Source: Candidatus Magasanikbacteria bacterium RIFCSPLOWO2_02_FULL_44_11 (GTDB taxonomy: Bacteria > Patescibacteriota > Patescibacteriia > Magasanikbacterales > GWA2-37-8). From it: DNA of 9,594 bases. Positions 1-5,475 of this stretch are shown here, piece by piece. A program made the position numbers and the translations under genes. The first letter of the stretch is position 1; each line of letters starts with the position of its first letter. Below the pieces are notes generated by a model. It worked only from the letters and a program-made list of their open reading frames with translations, was not told the DNA's origin and did no database searches. Where the stretch lies: assembly GCA_001783035.1 (NCBI GenBank), contig MFQK01000037.1, forward strand, positions 29,128-38,721, in the 5' to 3' direction.

Positions 1-1088
1 CCAACTTTTGGATTAATCTGACTTTGGTTTACTCCCGGCATGCGATATTCGATTGGGTCTTCTACCGTCGAGATATTCACGCCAGGCTTATTGAGAATTC
101 CCAAAACAGAATAAAGCGTGGTGGTCTTGCCGCTGCCGGTCGGGCCGGTAACTAAAATCATCCCGTGGGGCTTACTGATTGCTTTCTCAACTTTTTCGCG
201 GAATTTTGGCAGAAAACCAAGCACATCCAGGGTGAAGGCCTGCGTTCCTTCATGTAAAATACGCATCACCACTTTTTCACCATCGTATACCGGTAAAATC
301 GACACGCGAAAAGCCACTTTTTCATCGACTACCTGGATTTTGAAGCGGCCATCTTGCGGGACCATATGCTCATCAAGTTTGGCGTTGCAAAGTATTTTAA
401 TACGGGCGGTGACGCCATTTTGCAAACTTTTGGGCAGCGTCATGATCGGTTTCAAAATACCATCAATACGATAGCGCACGACAATATCTTTTTCAGTCGG
501 TTCAATGTGGATATCTGACGCACCTTGGAAAACCGCGTTTTCGAGGACGCTATTGACGACATTGATGACTGAAACGGTTTCGGCTGCCTTTTTAAGGTCG
601 CCAGACACTGCCCCACCAGCTTCATTTTCCCGGATTATTTTGAGTTGGGCCGATTCAAGCTCGGCGTGATAGCTGTGCAGCGCCTCTTTCATGTCGGAGG
701 GCGAGGTGATGTAGACTTTAGGCTCTAAACCAGTTTTGCGGCGTAAAAACTCGATTGTCTGAATATCCGACGGGTCGAGCATAGCGAGCTTAACCTCGGA
801 AGACGATTTTTCAAAAGCAATAACTTGGTGGGTGCCGGCTACCGGCCCGGGAATGAGCGACAAAACATCCTTCTTAATTTCCCGTCCCTTTAAGGTGATA
901 TACGAAATACCAAGCGCACTGCCAATTTTGGCATATAAATCTTTTTCATCAACAACATTGTCGGATAAGAGAACGTCTTCGAAGCTGTGCCCCATCTTGA
1001 GGGCTTTTTGTTCGACTTTGCGGATATCGCCAACCGGTAATTTGAAATCGCGCTTGAGAATTTTTTTGAGTTCGGTCAGAGTGGGCAT
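1..1088 (-). CDS. pilB: Type IV pilus / type II secretion assembly ATPase PilB/GspE (partial, C-terminus outside window)
   Basis: Hexameric ATPase that powers pilin polymerisation at the inner face of the membrane. The frame is open from an ATG at 1088 to the window edge, giving 362 residues. An MshEN/T2SSE N-terminal domain occupies roughly residues 25-150 (including GISYITLKG and VKLAMLDPSD). The ATPase N2 subdomain follows with GASDIHIEP and VRYRIDGIL. The Walker A motif GPTGSGKTT is at 315-323 and the Asp box STVEDPIEY at 340-348. The Walker B motif and the tetracysteine zinc site, if present, lie beyond the edge; family members are usually about 560-600 residues. PilB is preferred over GspE because type IV pili are widespread in CPR genomes, but the two cannot be separated without the neighbours. 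No Shine-Dalgarno sequence precedes the ATG. An extended -10 promoter lies about 30 bases upstream. Confidence 0.95.
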   Translation of the reverse strand, partial: MPTLTELKKILKRDFKLPVGDIRKVEQKALKMGHSFEDVLLSDNVVDEKDLYAKIGSALGISYITLKGREIKKDVLSLIPGPVAGTHQVIAFEKSSSEVKLAMLDPSDIQTIEFLRRKTGLEPKVYITSPSDMKEALHSYHAELESAQLKIIRENEAGGAVSGDLKKAAETVSVINVVNSVLENAVFQGASDIHIEPTEKDIVVRYRIDGILKPIMTLPKSLQNGVTARIKILCNAKLDEHMVPQDGRFKIQVVDEKVAFRVSILPVYDGEKVVMRILHEGTQAFTLDVLGFLPKFREKVEKAISKPHGMILVTGPTGSGKTTTLYSVLGILNKPGVNISTVEDPIEYRMPGVNQSQINPKV

Positions 1089-1118
1089 ACGAGAAAAATG
1101 CTACAGGTAGCTGCGAGT

Positions 1119-1127
1119 AGTATAGCA
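1119..1127 (-). promoter_or_regulatory. Extended -10 promoter for pilB
   Basis: On the minus strand the bases read TGC followed by TATACT, an extended -10 element (TGN-TATAAT type). No good -35 lies 16-18 bases upstream, as is usual for extended -10 promoters. Initiation is expected near 1112, leaving a leader of about 24 nt before the ATG at 1088. Confidence 0.5.
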
Positions 1128-1206
1128 CATTTTTCTGCACAGCGCATGGTGCGGTGAACACTTTATGGAAACTTTATATAGGCTTTAGTACTATTACCGA
1201 AACTTT

Positions 1207-1235
1207 TTGACAAAGCTTATTTTTTTAACTATAGT
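1207..1235 (+). promoter_or_regulatory. Consensus sigma-70 promoter of the small-protein pair
   Basis: TTGACA (1207-1212) and TATAGT (1230-1235) are separated by exactly 17 bases. The -10 ends only three bases before the ATG at 1239, so the predicted transcription start (about 1241-1243) falls on or just after that codon. Either translation starts at a later in-frame ATG (1263) or initiation is leaderless. The -10 overlaps the perfect palindrome ATAGTACTAT (1231-1240), which could serve as an operator. Confidence 0.7.
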
Positions 1236-1238
1236 ACT

Positions 1239-1487
1239 ATGGATCAGAATAAAGTAATTAGTATGGTTTTGAATACTATTGAGCGAGTTGAAGCGCTTGA
1301 GCGGGACGTTTTTACCAGAGCGGAAAAAGACCGCATGTTTAGTATACTTGATGTTTTGGCAAGCAGAACGAAAAAATTTGAAGAAGAGCAGACATTGTTA
1401 AGTTTTAATGTTAGCGAACTTAAAGAAGACGTGCGGAATCTTAAGGATGACATGGTAAAGGTGAAGGGCGTGCTGAAGATCGTTTAA
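1239..1487 (+). CDS. Small helical/coiled-coil protein of unknown function (paralogue 1)
   Basis: An 82-residue protein that I do not recognise. It is strongly charged, has no signal peptide or membrane segment, and looks almost entirely helical. A heptad-like C-terminal half (about 45-80, including VSELKEDVRNLKDDM) suggests a coiled coil. Residues 28-54 align without gaps to residues 20-46 of the next gene: about 8 of 27 identical and most of the rest conservative (AEKDRMFSIL against ADRERLFTLL), so the two are probably diverged tandem duplicates. The gene sits directly on a consensus promoter whose expected start point lies at the ATG. The in-frame ATG at 1263 would give a 74-residue product and is a credible alternative start. 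The downstream partner begins 7 bases after the stop, so the two form an operon. Confidence 0.7.
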   Translation: MDQNKVISMVLNTIERVEALERDVFTRAEKDRMFSILDVLASRTKKFEEEQTLLSFNVSELKEDVRNLKDDMVKVKGVLKIV

Positions 1488-1494
1488 ATTAATT

Positions 1495-1698
1495 ATGGAT
1501 TTGACCACCGTCGAACACAAGTGCTTGCCAGATGGAAGTGGTTTTTCGAAAGCTGATCGGGAACGTTTATTTACTTTGCTTGAAAGCATAGTCGCTTTAT
1601 TAATAAGAATTGAACAGGAATTAGTACTATTAAACGGCCAATTTCGTTCAGAACGGCACCTTGGTATTCTGGGAAAAGAAGACTCCAACAAAGATTAG
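1495..1698 (+). CDS. Small helical protein of unknown function (paralogue 2)
   Basis: A 67-residue protein, second in a two-gene operon and 7 bases after its partner. It is unrecognised. A short N-terminal stretch holding the only cysteine (C10) leads into one long amphipathic helix at about 18-55, rich in Leu/Ile/Val (FTLLESIVALLIRIEQE), followed by a charged tail. The helix core matches residues 28-54 of the upstream protein, which supports duplication and perhaps hetero-oligomerisation through the helix. The core is more hydrophobic than in the partner, but its regularly spaced charges argue against a membrane segment. No Shine-Dalgarno sequence is visible before the ATG, so translation may be coupled to the upstream gene. 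A factor-independent terminator lies about 100 bases downstream. Confidence 0.65.
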   Translation: MDLTTVEHKCLPDGSGFSKADRERLFTLLESIVALLIRIEQELVLLNGQFRSERHLGILGKEDSNKD

Positions 1699-1795
1699 GT
1701 TCGCACTTGAATGGGAAAAGTCAAACTTTCAATGCACCACTTATCCATCCGAGCTGTAAGGCCATTTCGTCCGGTTCTCGCACTCTCGGTCATTC

Positions 1796-1849
1796 GGGCC
1801 CTCGGGCGTTTGCACATCACGTGCGTTCGCTCGGGGGCCTTCTTTATTT
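1796..1849 (+). terminator. Long-stem intrinsic terminator after the small-protein operon
   Basis: GGCCCTCGGGCG (1797-1808) pairs with CGCTCGGGGGCC (1828-1839) through 12 consecutive pairs, two of them G-U. An inner GCAC/GTGC stem (1812-1815 with 1821-1824) caps it. The T-rich run TTCTTTATTT follows at 1840-1849. Its orientation fits termination of plus-strand transcription from the promoter at 1207. Confidence 0.75.
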
Positions 1850-1867
1850 CACCAGCTTGGCATAAAC

Positions 1868-1895
1868 TTGACTTTTTCCATGATTTTGCTAAGAT
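1868..1895 (+). promoter_or_regulatory. Promoter of the rpsF-ssb-rpsR operon
   Basis: TTGACT (1868-1873), a 16-base spacer, and TAAGAT (1890-1895) preceded by TGC, making an extended -10. Transcription should begin near 1902, just after the upstream terminator, giving an rpsF leader of about 210 nt. Confidence 0.65.
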
Positions 1896-1901
1896 ACGCC
1901 C

Positions 1902-2115
1902 ACTTTAGGGTGGTATAAAAAAACACTCAAAAGTCGCCCTGCCGCTAGCTCCGGCGGGCAATGCTGGAATCTTTACGGATTCTTTACTAAAACTTTATTC
2001 ATTCTTTATACCTTGTCTGGTATTCTCCGGCTGTATCTAACGGTTGGTACCAGGCGTCCAATCTGCACTCGAGGCTTACGCCGAGCGCGGAAGGTGTAGG
2101 GACCTGTAAGTCATT
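1902..2115 (+). promoter_or_regulatory. Structured 5' leader of rpsF, candidate S6:S18 autoregulatory site
   Basis: No ORF lies here, but three hairpins can be drawn. The first is GCCC/GCCG with CGGC/GGGC (1936-1944 with 1952-1959, one bulged T). The second is GTCTGGTA with TACCAGGC (2015-2022 with 2048-2055, one G-U), with a 25-base loop containing CCG (2027-2029) and CGG (2041-2043). The third is GC-CTC-GGC with GCC-GAG-GC (2065-2075 with 2080-2088). rpsF leaders in many bacteria carry an element bound by the S6:S18 complex with an exposed CCG, and the second hairpin is the best candidate here. That assignment is inference; the hairpins are seen directly. Confidence 0.4.
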
Positions 2116-2622
2116 ATGCAAAAATACGAGTTATTGTTGATCCTGCCGGGAACACTCGACGACAAAGAAGTCGAAACCCGCTCGCAGGAAATTCTGGCTT
2201 TGGTGAATGAACATGGCAGTGATGCCCAGATCCAAAGTATTGGGAAAAACCGTTTAGCGTACCCCATCAAACAAATTCGCTACGGTTATTATTTTACGAT
2301 TACTTTCAAGTCGGACACCGCTCAAGTGAAAGTCTTGGAAGGAAAGCTTGGTTTGATGCGCGACATCCTTCGCGCGATGGTCAGCCGTTTTAATGTCGAT
2401 TTATCGACTACGCAACGCTTAGCTTTCACGCAAAATCAAGCCGAAGCCCGCGGACCAATATCACCGGAGCGCGTACACGAGCACGTTAGTCAATTAATTG
2501 ACGAAAAAGTCGCTCAAGCTCCGGAAAGCAAGGTCGCCCGCGGTACTGAAAAGTTGGACATCGACCAGATCAATAAGAAGTTAGATGATCTCATGGCTGG
2601 CGATGTTATTCCCGGTGTTTAA
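2116..2622 (+). CDS. rpsF: 30S ribosomal protein bS6
   Basis: Binds 16S rRNA in the platform of the small subunit as a heterodimer with S18, which is encoded two genes downstream. The S6 ferredoxin-like fold spans residues 1-98: MQKYELLLILPGTL opens the first strand, GKNRLAYPIKQIRYGYYF (43-60) is the family signature, and the fold closes around RDILRAMVSRFNV. At 168 residues it is well above the roughly 95-135 usual for the family. The extra 70 residues form a charged tail ending in a helix-like segment (LDIDQINKKLDDLMAGDV). This tail is in frame and continuous, so it is a real extension and not a frameshift. The start is the first ATG of the frame. An AGGGA lies about 13 bases upstream, too far to be a convincing ribosome binding site. 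It is the first gene of the rpsF-ssb-rpsR operon. Confidence 0.97.
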   Translation: MQKYELLLILPGTLDDKEVETRSQEILALVNEHGSDAQIQSIGKNRLAYPIKQIRYGYYFTITFKSDTAQVKVLEGKLGLMRDILRAMVSRFNVDLSTTQRLAFTQNQAEARGPISPERVHEHVSQLIDEKVAQAPESKVARGTEKLDIDQINKKLDDLMAGDVIPGV

Positions 2623-2625
2623 TAA

Positions 2626-2640
2626 CCTGCCCTTGGCAGG
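2626..2640 (+). promoter_or_regulatory. Intercistronic hairpin between rpsF and ssb
   Basis: CCTGCC (2626-2631), a CTT loop, and GGCAGG (2635-2640) form a perfect 6-bp hairpin three bases after the rpsF stop. There is no T-run, so it is not an intrinsic terminator. It may stabilise the upstream message or set the S6:SSB ratio by processing or attenuation. Confidence 0.4.
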
Positions 2641-2662
2641 ACTATACATTTAATTCACTTCT

Positions 2663-3127
2663 ATGGACCTGAATCGCGCAACCATTATCGGCCGTCTAAC
2701 TCGTGACCCGGAATTACGGAGTTTACCGAGCGGTCGATCTGTCGCTTCATTTTCGGTGGCGACCAATCGCATGTGGACCAACAAAGATAGCGGAGAAAAG
2801 CAGAAACAAGTTGAATACCACAATGCCGTTGTTTGGGGAAAGCAGGCTGAAACGGCCGGCCAGTACCTGAAAAAAGGTTCACGAGTCTACATTGAGGGTC
2901 GTTTGCAAACGCGCGAATGGACCGGACAAGACGGGGTCAAGCGCACGCGTACTGAAATTATCGTCGATACGTTTATCATGCTTGATAGCCGCGCGAGTGA
3001 TGGTGGCAACGCTAACACTGGTGGAAGTTCTGCTTCCAACCAGGCTTACCAAGCGCCAACCGCAGCCGATCAAGGTCCGCAAGAAGTGGTCGAAGAAGAA
3101 ATTAAAGTTGAAGATATTCCCTTCTAA
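2663..3127 (+). CDS. ssb: Single-stranded DNA-binding protein SSB
   Basis: Coats single-stranded DNA during replication, recombination and repair, and recruits partner enzymes through its C-terminal tip. The OB fold covers residues 4-107: MDLNRATIIGRLTRDPELR, VASFSVATNR, the conserved VEYHNAVVWGKQAE, and YIEGRLQTREW. A flexible Gly/Ser/Asn/Gln-rich linker (110-140) leads to an acidic tail ending EDIPF, the protein-interaction tip. At 154 residues it is of normal size for a tetrameric SSB. Its place between rpsF and rpsR is the classic bacterial arrangement. No Shine-Dalgarno sequence precedes the ATG. The rpsR start follows six bases after the stop. Confidence 0.97.
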   Translation: MDLNRATIIGRLTRDPELRSLPSGRSVASFSVATNRMWTNKDSGEKQKQVEYHNAVVWGKQAETAGQYLKKGSRVYIEGRLQTREWTGQDGVKRTRTEIIVDTFIMLDSRASDGGNANTGGSSASNQAYQAPTAADQGPQEVVEEEIKVEDIPF

Positions 3128-3133
3128 AAATCT

Positions 3134-3355
3134 ATGGCTATTATAAGAATTATTAGTAAAGACTGTCATTACTGCACCAATAATAAATTGGTGGTTGATT
3201 ACAAAGATATTAGCACGTTGCGCCGATTTGTTTCTTCATATATGAAGATCGCTCCGCGACGCCGCAGTGGTTTGTGTGCCAAGCACCAGCGACAAGTGGC
3301 AGGTGCGATAAAGAAAGCACGCAATGCCGCGCTGATGGCGTACGTAGCGCGGTAA
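3134..3355 (+). CDS. rpsR: 30S ribosomal protein bS18, zinc-binding type
   Basis: Small-subunit platform protein that pairs with S6. At 73 residues it has the normal S18 length. Recognisable segments are VVDYKDISTLRRFVSSYMKIAPRR and LCAKHQRQVAGAIKKARNAALM, the S18 core. C11 and C14 (CHYC) together with C48 and H51 (CAKH) form a zinc-ribbon-like site, marking this as the metal-binding form and not the cysteine-free form. The gene begins six bases after ssb and ends the operon. rplI (bL9), which often comes next, is absent. A large inverted repeat follows instead. Confidence 0.97.
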   Translation: MAIIRIISKDCHYCTNNKLVVDYKDISTLRRFVSSYMKIAPRRRSGLCAKHQRQVAGAIKKARNAALMAYVAR

Positions 3356-3383
3356 GATAAACAATATAGAGATATTTTGGTTG

Positions 3384-3518
3384 CGCTAGAAATAATAAGA
3401 GGGTATATTTGCGGAAAACAGCGTCGGTCGCTCCGGCGACCGCGCTTCGATCTCGCCTCGATGCGAATCGAGGCTGCGATATGTTTCCTCAAATACACCC
3501 TCTTATTATTTAATAGCG
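3384..3518 (+). ncRNA. Large branched inverted repeat, candidate structured RNA
   Basis: Arms 3390-3420 and 3482-3511 are complementary over about 28 of 30 positions (mismatches A3405/C3496 and C3412/T3489, bulged A3418). The base extends by CGCTA/TAGCG (3384-3388 with 3514-3518) and TTG/CAA (3381-3383 with 3520-3522). Inside are two hairpins. CGGTCGC-TCCG-GCGACCG (3425-3442) has a C(UNCG)G tetraloop and extends by GCG/CGC around bulged T3424. GCCTCGAT-GCGA-ATCGAGGC (3455-3474) has a GNRA tetraloop. The result is a three-way junction. UNCG and GNRA caps stabilise RNA, so a transcribed element (operon 3' end or free RNA) is favoured over a DNA-level MITE or REP. No T-run follows. The strand is inferred from the flanking genes. 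Confidence 0.6.
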
Positions 3519-3532
3519 ACAATACCATCTTG

Positions 3533-3562
3533 TTGTTTAACAAAAGCGCGAAAGTGTACCAT
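3533..3562 (+). promoter_or_regulatory. Weak possible promoter for epmA-efp
   Basis: TTGTTT (3533-3538), an 18-base spacer and TACCAT (3557-3562) lie 25 bases before the epmA ATG. Both hexamers are poor. epmA-efp could instead be read from the rpsF promoter if the structured element at 3384-3518 does not terminate transcription. Confidence 0.2.
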
Positions 3563-3587
3563 TTTAGTTTTATTCATACGCACGCAT

Positions 3588-4622
3588 ATGAGTACGTGGC
3601 GGGAGCTGAAGGATAATCCAAGATTGAATAAGATTTATCGCGATCGGATCGCGATTATTAAAGCTGTGCGTGAATTTTTTTGGTCGGCGGGATTTTTGGA
3701 AACCGACACGCCGGTGGCCGTGAAATATCCCGGCCAAGAGCCGTATTTGAATCCTATTCCCGTAACTATTCACGATCCGAACGGTCGGGCCGAACAGTTT
3801 TATTTGCACACTTCTCCAGAATTTAGTTTAAAAAAATTATTGGCCGCCGGTTTTGAGAAAATCTTCCACATCACAAAATGTTTTCGTGATTACGAAAGTT
3901 TTGGTGGCAACCATAACCCGGAGTTTACTATGCTCGAGTGGTATAGCGCTCCAGGAACATTGGAACAAATCATGGACGATACGGAAAATTTATTTAAGCA
4001 CATCGGAAAAATACTTGGGAAGAATTTTGTCGCCTACCAAAATAAAAAAATTAACATTGCCGAAAAATCGGATCGCAAAAGTATGAAGCAAGTTTGGCAG
4101 GAGTATGGCGGGGCTAATCTTGACGATTATTTAACGGTAGAAAGTTTACAGCAATTAGTAAAAGAACGAGGGTTGACCGTGGCTGAAAAAGATGCTTATG
4201 AAGATTTATTTTTCAAATTTTTCTTGAATTTTGTCGAGCCAAAGCTGGGGATGGAGCGACCTGTTTTTGTATTTGATTATCCCAAACAAATGTCATCGCT
4301 TTCCAAAACATGCGCCCATGATCCACGTTATGCCGAAAGGTTCGAATTGTATATCGGCGGGCTGGAAATCGCCAACGCCTTTGGTGAATTGACTGATCCG
4401 GTCGAACAAGAAAAAAGACTGGATAATGATAGAGCGCTTCGTCAAAAACTAGGCAAAGAAACTTGGCCGGTAGATCCTTCATTTATACAGGCGCTTGAAT
4501 CCGGAATTGCCGAGGCGGGGGGTATTGCTCTGGGGGTCGATCGTGTGGTATTATTGTTTACCGAAGCGAAGGATATTAATGAGGTTATTTTTCAGTCAGT
4601 CAATGATCAATTAACACCATAA
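3588..4622 (+). CDS. epmA: EF-P--(R)-beta-lysine ligase EpmA (GenX/PoxA)
   Basis: A stand-alone class II lysyl-tRNA synthetase-like catalytic domain that ligates beta-lysine to a conserved lysine of elongation factor P. At 344 residues it lacks the N-terminal OB anticodon-binding domain of true LysRS, and starts directly at the catalytic fold (NKIYRDRIAIIKAVREFF). Motif 2 is CFRDYE (98-103, R100), followed by the EpmA-type NHNPEFTMLEWY. GGLEIANAFGELTDP is the substrate-site strand, and motif 3 is GIALGVDRVV (312-321). A314 aligns with E. coli A298, where the A298G change shifts specificity to alpha-lysine, so beta-lysine use is predicted. efp follows three bases later, confirming the substrate. 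EpmB, the lysine 2,3-aminomutase, is not in the window. The start is the only ATG that gives the full fold; no Shine-Dalgarno sequence is seen. Confidence 0.93.
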   Translation: MSTWRELKDNPRLNKIYRDRIAIIKAVREFFWSAGFLETDTPVAVKYPGQEPYLNPIPVTIHDPNGRAEQFYLHTSPEFSLKKLLAAGFEKIFHITKCFRDYESFGGNHNPEFTMLEWYSAPGTLEQIMDDTENLFKHIGKILGKNFVAYQNKKINIAEKSDRKSMKQVWQEYGGANLDDYLTVESLQQLVKERGLTVAEKDAYEDLFFKFFLNFVEPKLGMERPVFVFDYPKQMSSLSKTCAHDPRYAERFELYIGGLEIANAFGELTDPVEQEKRLDNDRALRQKLGKETWPVDPSFIQALESGIAEAGGIALGVDRVVLLFTEAKDINEVIFQSVNDQLTP

Positions 4623-4624
4623 TT

Positions 4625-5197
4625 ATGGCCGTCACAACCAGCGACATCAGAAAAGGAGCCGTTATCCGCCACAACAACAATTTGTATGCCGTGGTGGAAT
4701 TTCAACACGTGAACCCGGGCAAGGGAGCCGCTTTTACGCGTACCCGCATGAAAGAATTGGGCACCGGTAAAGTCATTGAAATAACTTACAAATCCGGCGA
4801 GGCCATAGATATTGTTGATGTCGAGTTTCGCACCATGCAATATCTCTACAAATCGGGCGAAAATTTCACCTTCATGAATATGAAAAGCTATGAACAGGTG
4901 GAAATGAACGGCGATTTGGCCGGTGAAGAAGCAAAATATTTAAAAGAAGGTTTAGAGGTAATCCTCGGGATATTCGAAGACCGTCCGGTCAATATGCAAT
5001 TACCAAAAAAGATTCAATATAAAGTTATTGAAGCTCCGCCGGCAGTGAAAGGTGACAGTGCCGCCGGCAATGTTACCAAAGAAATTGTTCTCGATAATGG
5101 CTTACGTGTCCAGGCCCCGATCTTTATTAAAGAAGGCGAAGAAGTCTTGGTTAACACCGAAACGGGTGAATATTCCGCACGCGCCAGCCAGGGATAA
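4625..5197 (+). CDS. efp: Elongation factor P
   Basis: Binds between the P and E sites and speeds peptide bond formation at polyproline stretches. At 190 residues it matches the family. There are three beta-barrel domains: the KOW-like N domain (3-59), a central OB domain (67-121, VEFRTMQYLYKSGENFTFM) and a C-terminal OB domain (129-185, with the signature VLDNGLRVQAPIFIKEGEEVLVNTETGEY). The tip loop HVNPGKGAAF carries K33, which corresponds to E. coli K34 and is the site EpmA modifies; the PGKG context is of the EpmA-dependent type. The gene is coupled to epmA, three bases after its stop and without a Shine-Dalgarno sequence. A strong bidirectional terminator begins about 35 bases after the stop. 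Confidence 0.98.
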   Translation: MAVTTSDIRKGAVIRHNNNLYAVVEFQHVNPGKGAAFTRTRMKELGTGKVIEITYKSGEAIDIVDVEFRTMQYLYKSGENFTFMNMKSYEQVEMNGDLAGEEAKYLKEGLEVILGIFEDRPVNMQLPKKIQYKVIEAPPAVKGDSAAGNVTKEIVLDNGLRVQAPIFIKEGEEVLVNTETGEYSARASQG

Positions 5198-5230
5198 GTT
5201 TCACTCGCGCATTTAACATCAAATAGTAAC

Positions 5231-5260
5231 AAAAAAGCCCGACTAGGTCTGGGCTTTTTT
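5231..5260. terminator. Bidirectional intrinsic terminator between efp and a minus-strand small ORF
   Basis: AAAAAAGCCCGAC (5231-5243), loop TAG, and GTC-T-GGGCTTTTTT (5247-5260, one bulged T). T-runs follow the stem on both strands, so it can end efp transcripts (plus) and those of the small ORF at 5259-5360 (minus), whose stop codon touches the stem. Confidence 0.9.
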
Positions 5261-5360
5261 AGTTGGCGTCCGCGTTAGCTTCAACGTCAAAGCCTTCCAG
5301 CTCGTTAACTTCCTTAACGTCGAGGTTCTCCTCCTCGCGGGCAGTAATTGGTTGTAGCAT
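5259..5360 (-). CDS. 33-residue acidic small ORF of unknown function
   Basis: ATG at 5360, TAA ending at 5259. It is too short for usual gene callers. The 33-residue product is very acidic (10 Asp/Glu against 2 Lys/Arg), with a run of three glutamates at residues 9-11, no cysteine, no membrane segment and no signal peptide. Support comes from context: an extended -10 promoter with a good -35 lies about 55 bases upstream on the same strand (5413-5441), and the stop codon abuts a strong terminator, so promoter, ORF and terminator make one compact unit. No Shine-Dalgarno sequence is seen. It resembles no family I know. The transcript could instead be a non-coding RNA, and the ORF could be chance. 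Confidence 0.45.
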   Translation of the reverse strand: MLQPITAREEENLDVKEVNELEGFDVEANADAN

Positions 5361-5412
5361 ATACTGTGGCGATTAAGAATGAGGGAGCAGGTGAGGAACC
5401 GGCTCTCTTTAT

Positions 5413-5441
5413 ACGCTAGCAGTTCTACATCGACTGGTCAA
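5413..5441 (-). promoter_or_regulatory. Minus-strand promoter for the small ORF, overlapped by an inverted repeat
   Basis: On the minus strand TTGACC (5441-5436), a 17-base spacer ending in TGC, and TAGCGT (5418-5413). The hairpin or operator-like repeat ACTGGTC-AAGA-GACCAGT (5433-5450, 7-bp perfect arms) covers the -35, which fits repressor control. The start point is expected near 5406. Confidence 0.4.
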
Positions 5442-5475
5442 GAGACCAGTAATAAAATTTTTATAAAGCTTACAG

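Noticed and set aside
1711..1908. A 65-codon plus-strand ORF after the small-protein pair
   Set aside because: It runs through the terminator hairpin at 1796-1849 and the rpsF promoter at 1868-1895, and its translation resembles no protein.
3384..3518. A simple intrinsic terminator for the ribosomal operon
   Set aside because: No T-run follows the stem and the branched architecture is far larger than needed, although a termination role is not excluded.
3377..3616. Plus- and minus-strand ORFs across the inverted repeat upstream of epmA
   Set aside because: Their composition follows the palindrome and they overlap epmA out of frame; the RNA fold explains the region better.
3588..4622. Annotation as lysyl-tRNA synthetase
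   Set aside because: There is no anticodon-binding OB domain, the length and motifs are EpmA-like, and efp is the immediate neighbour.
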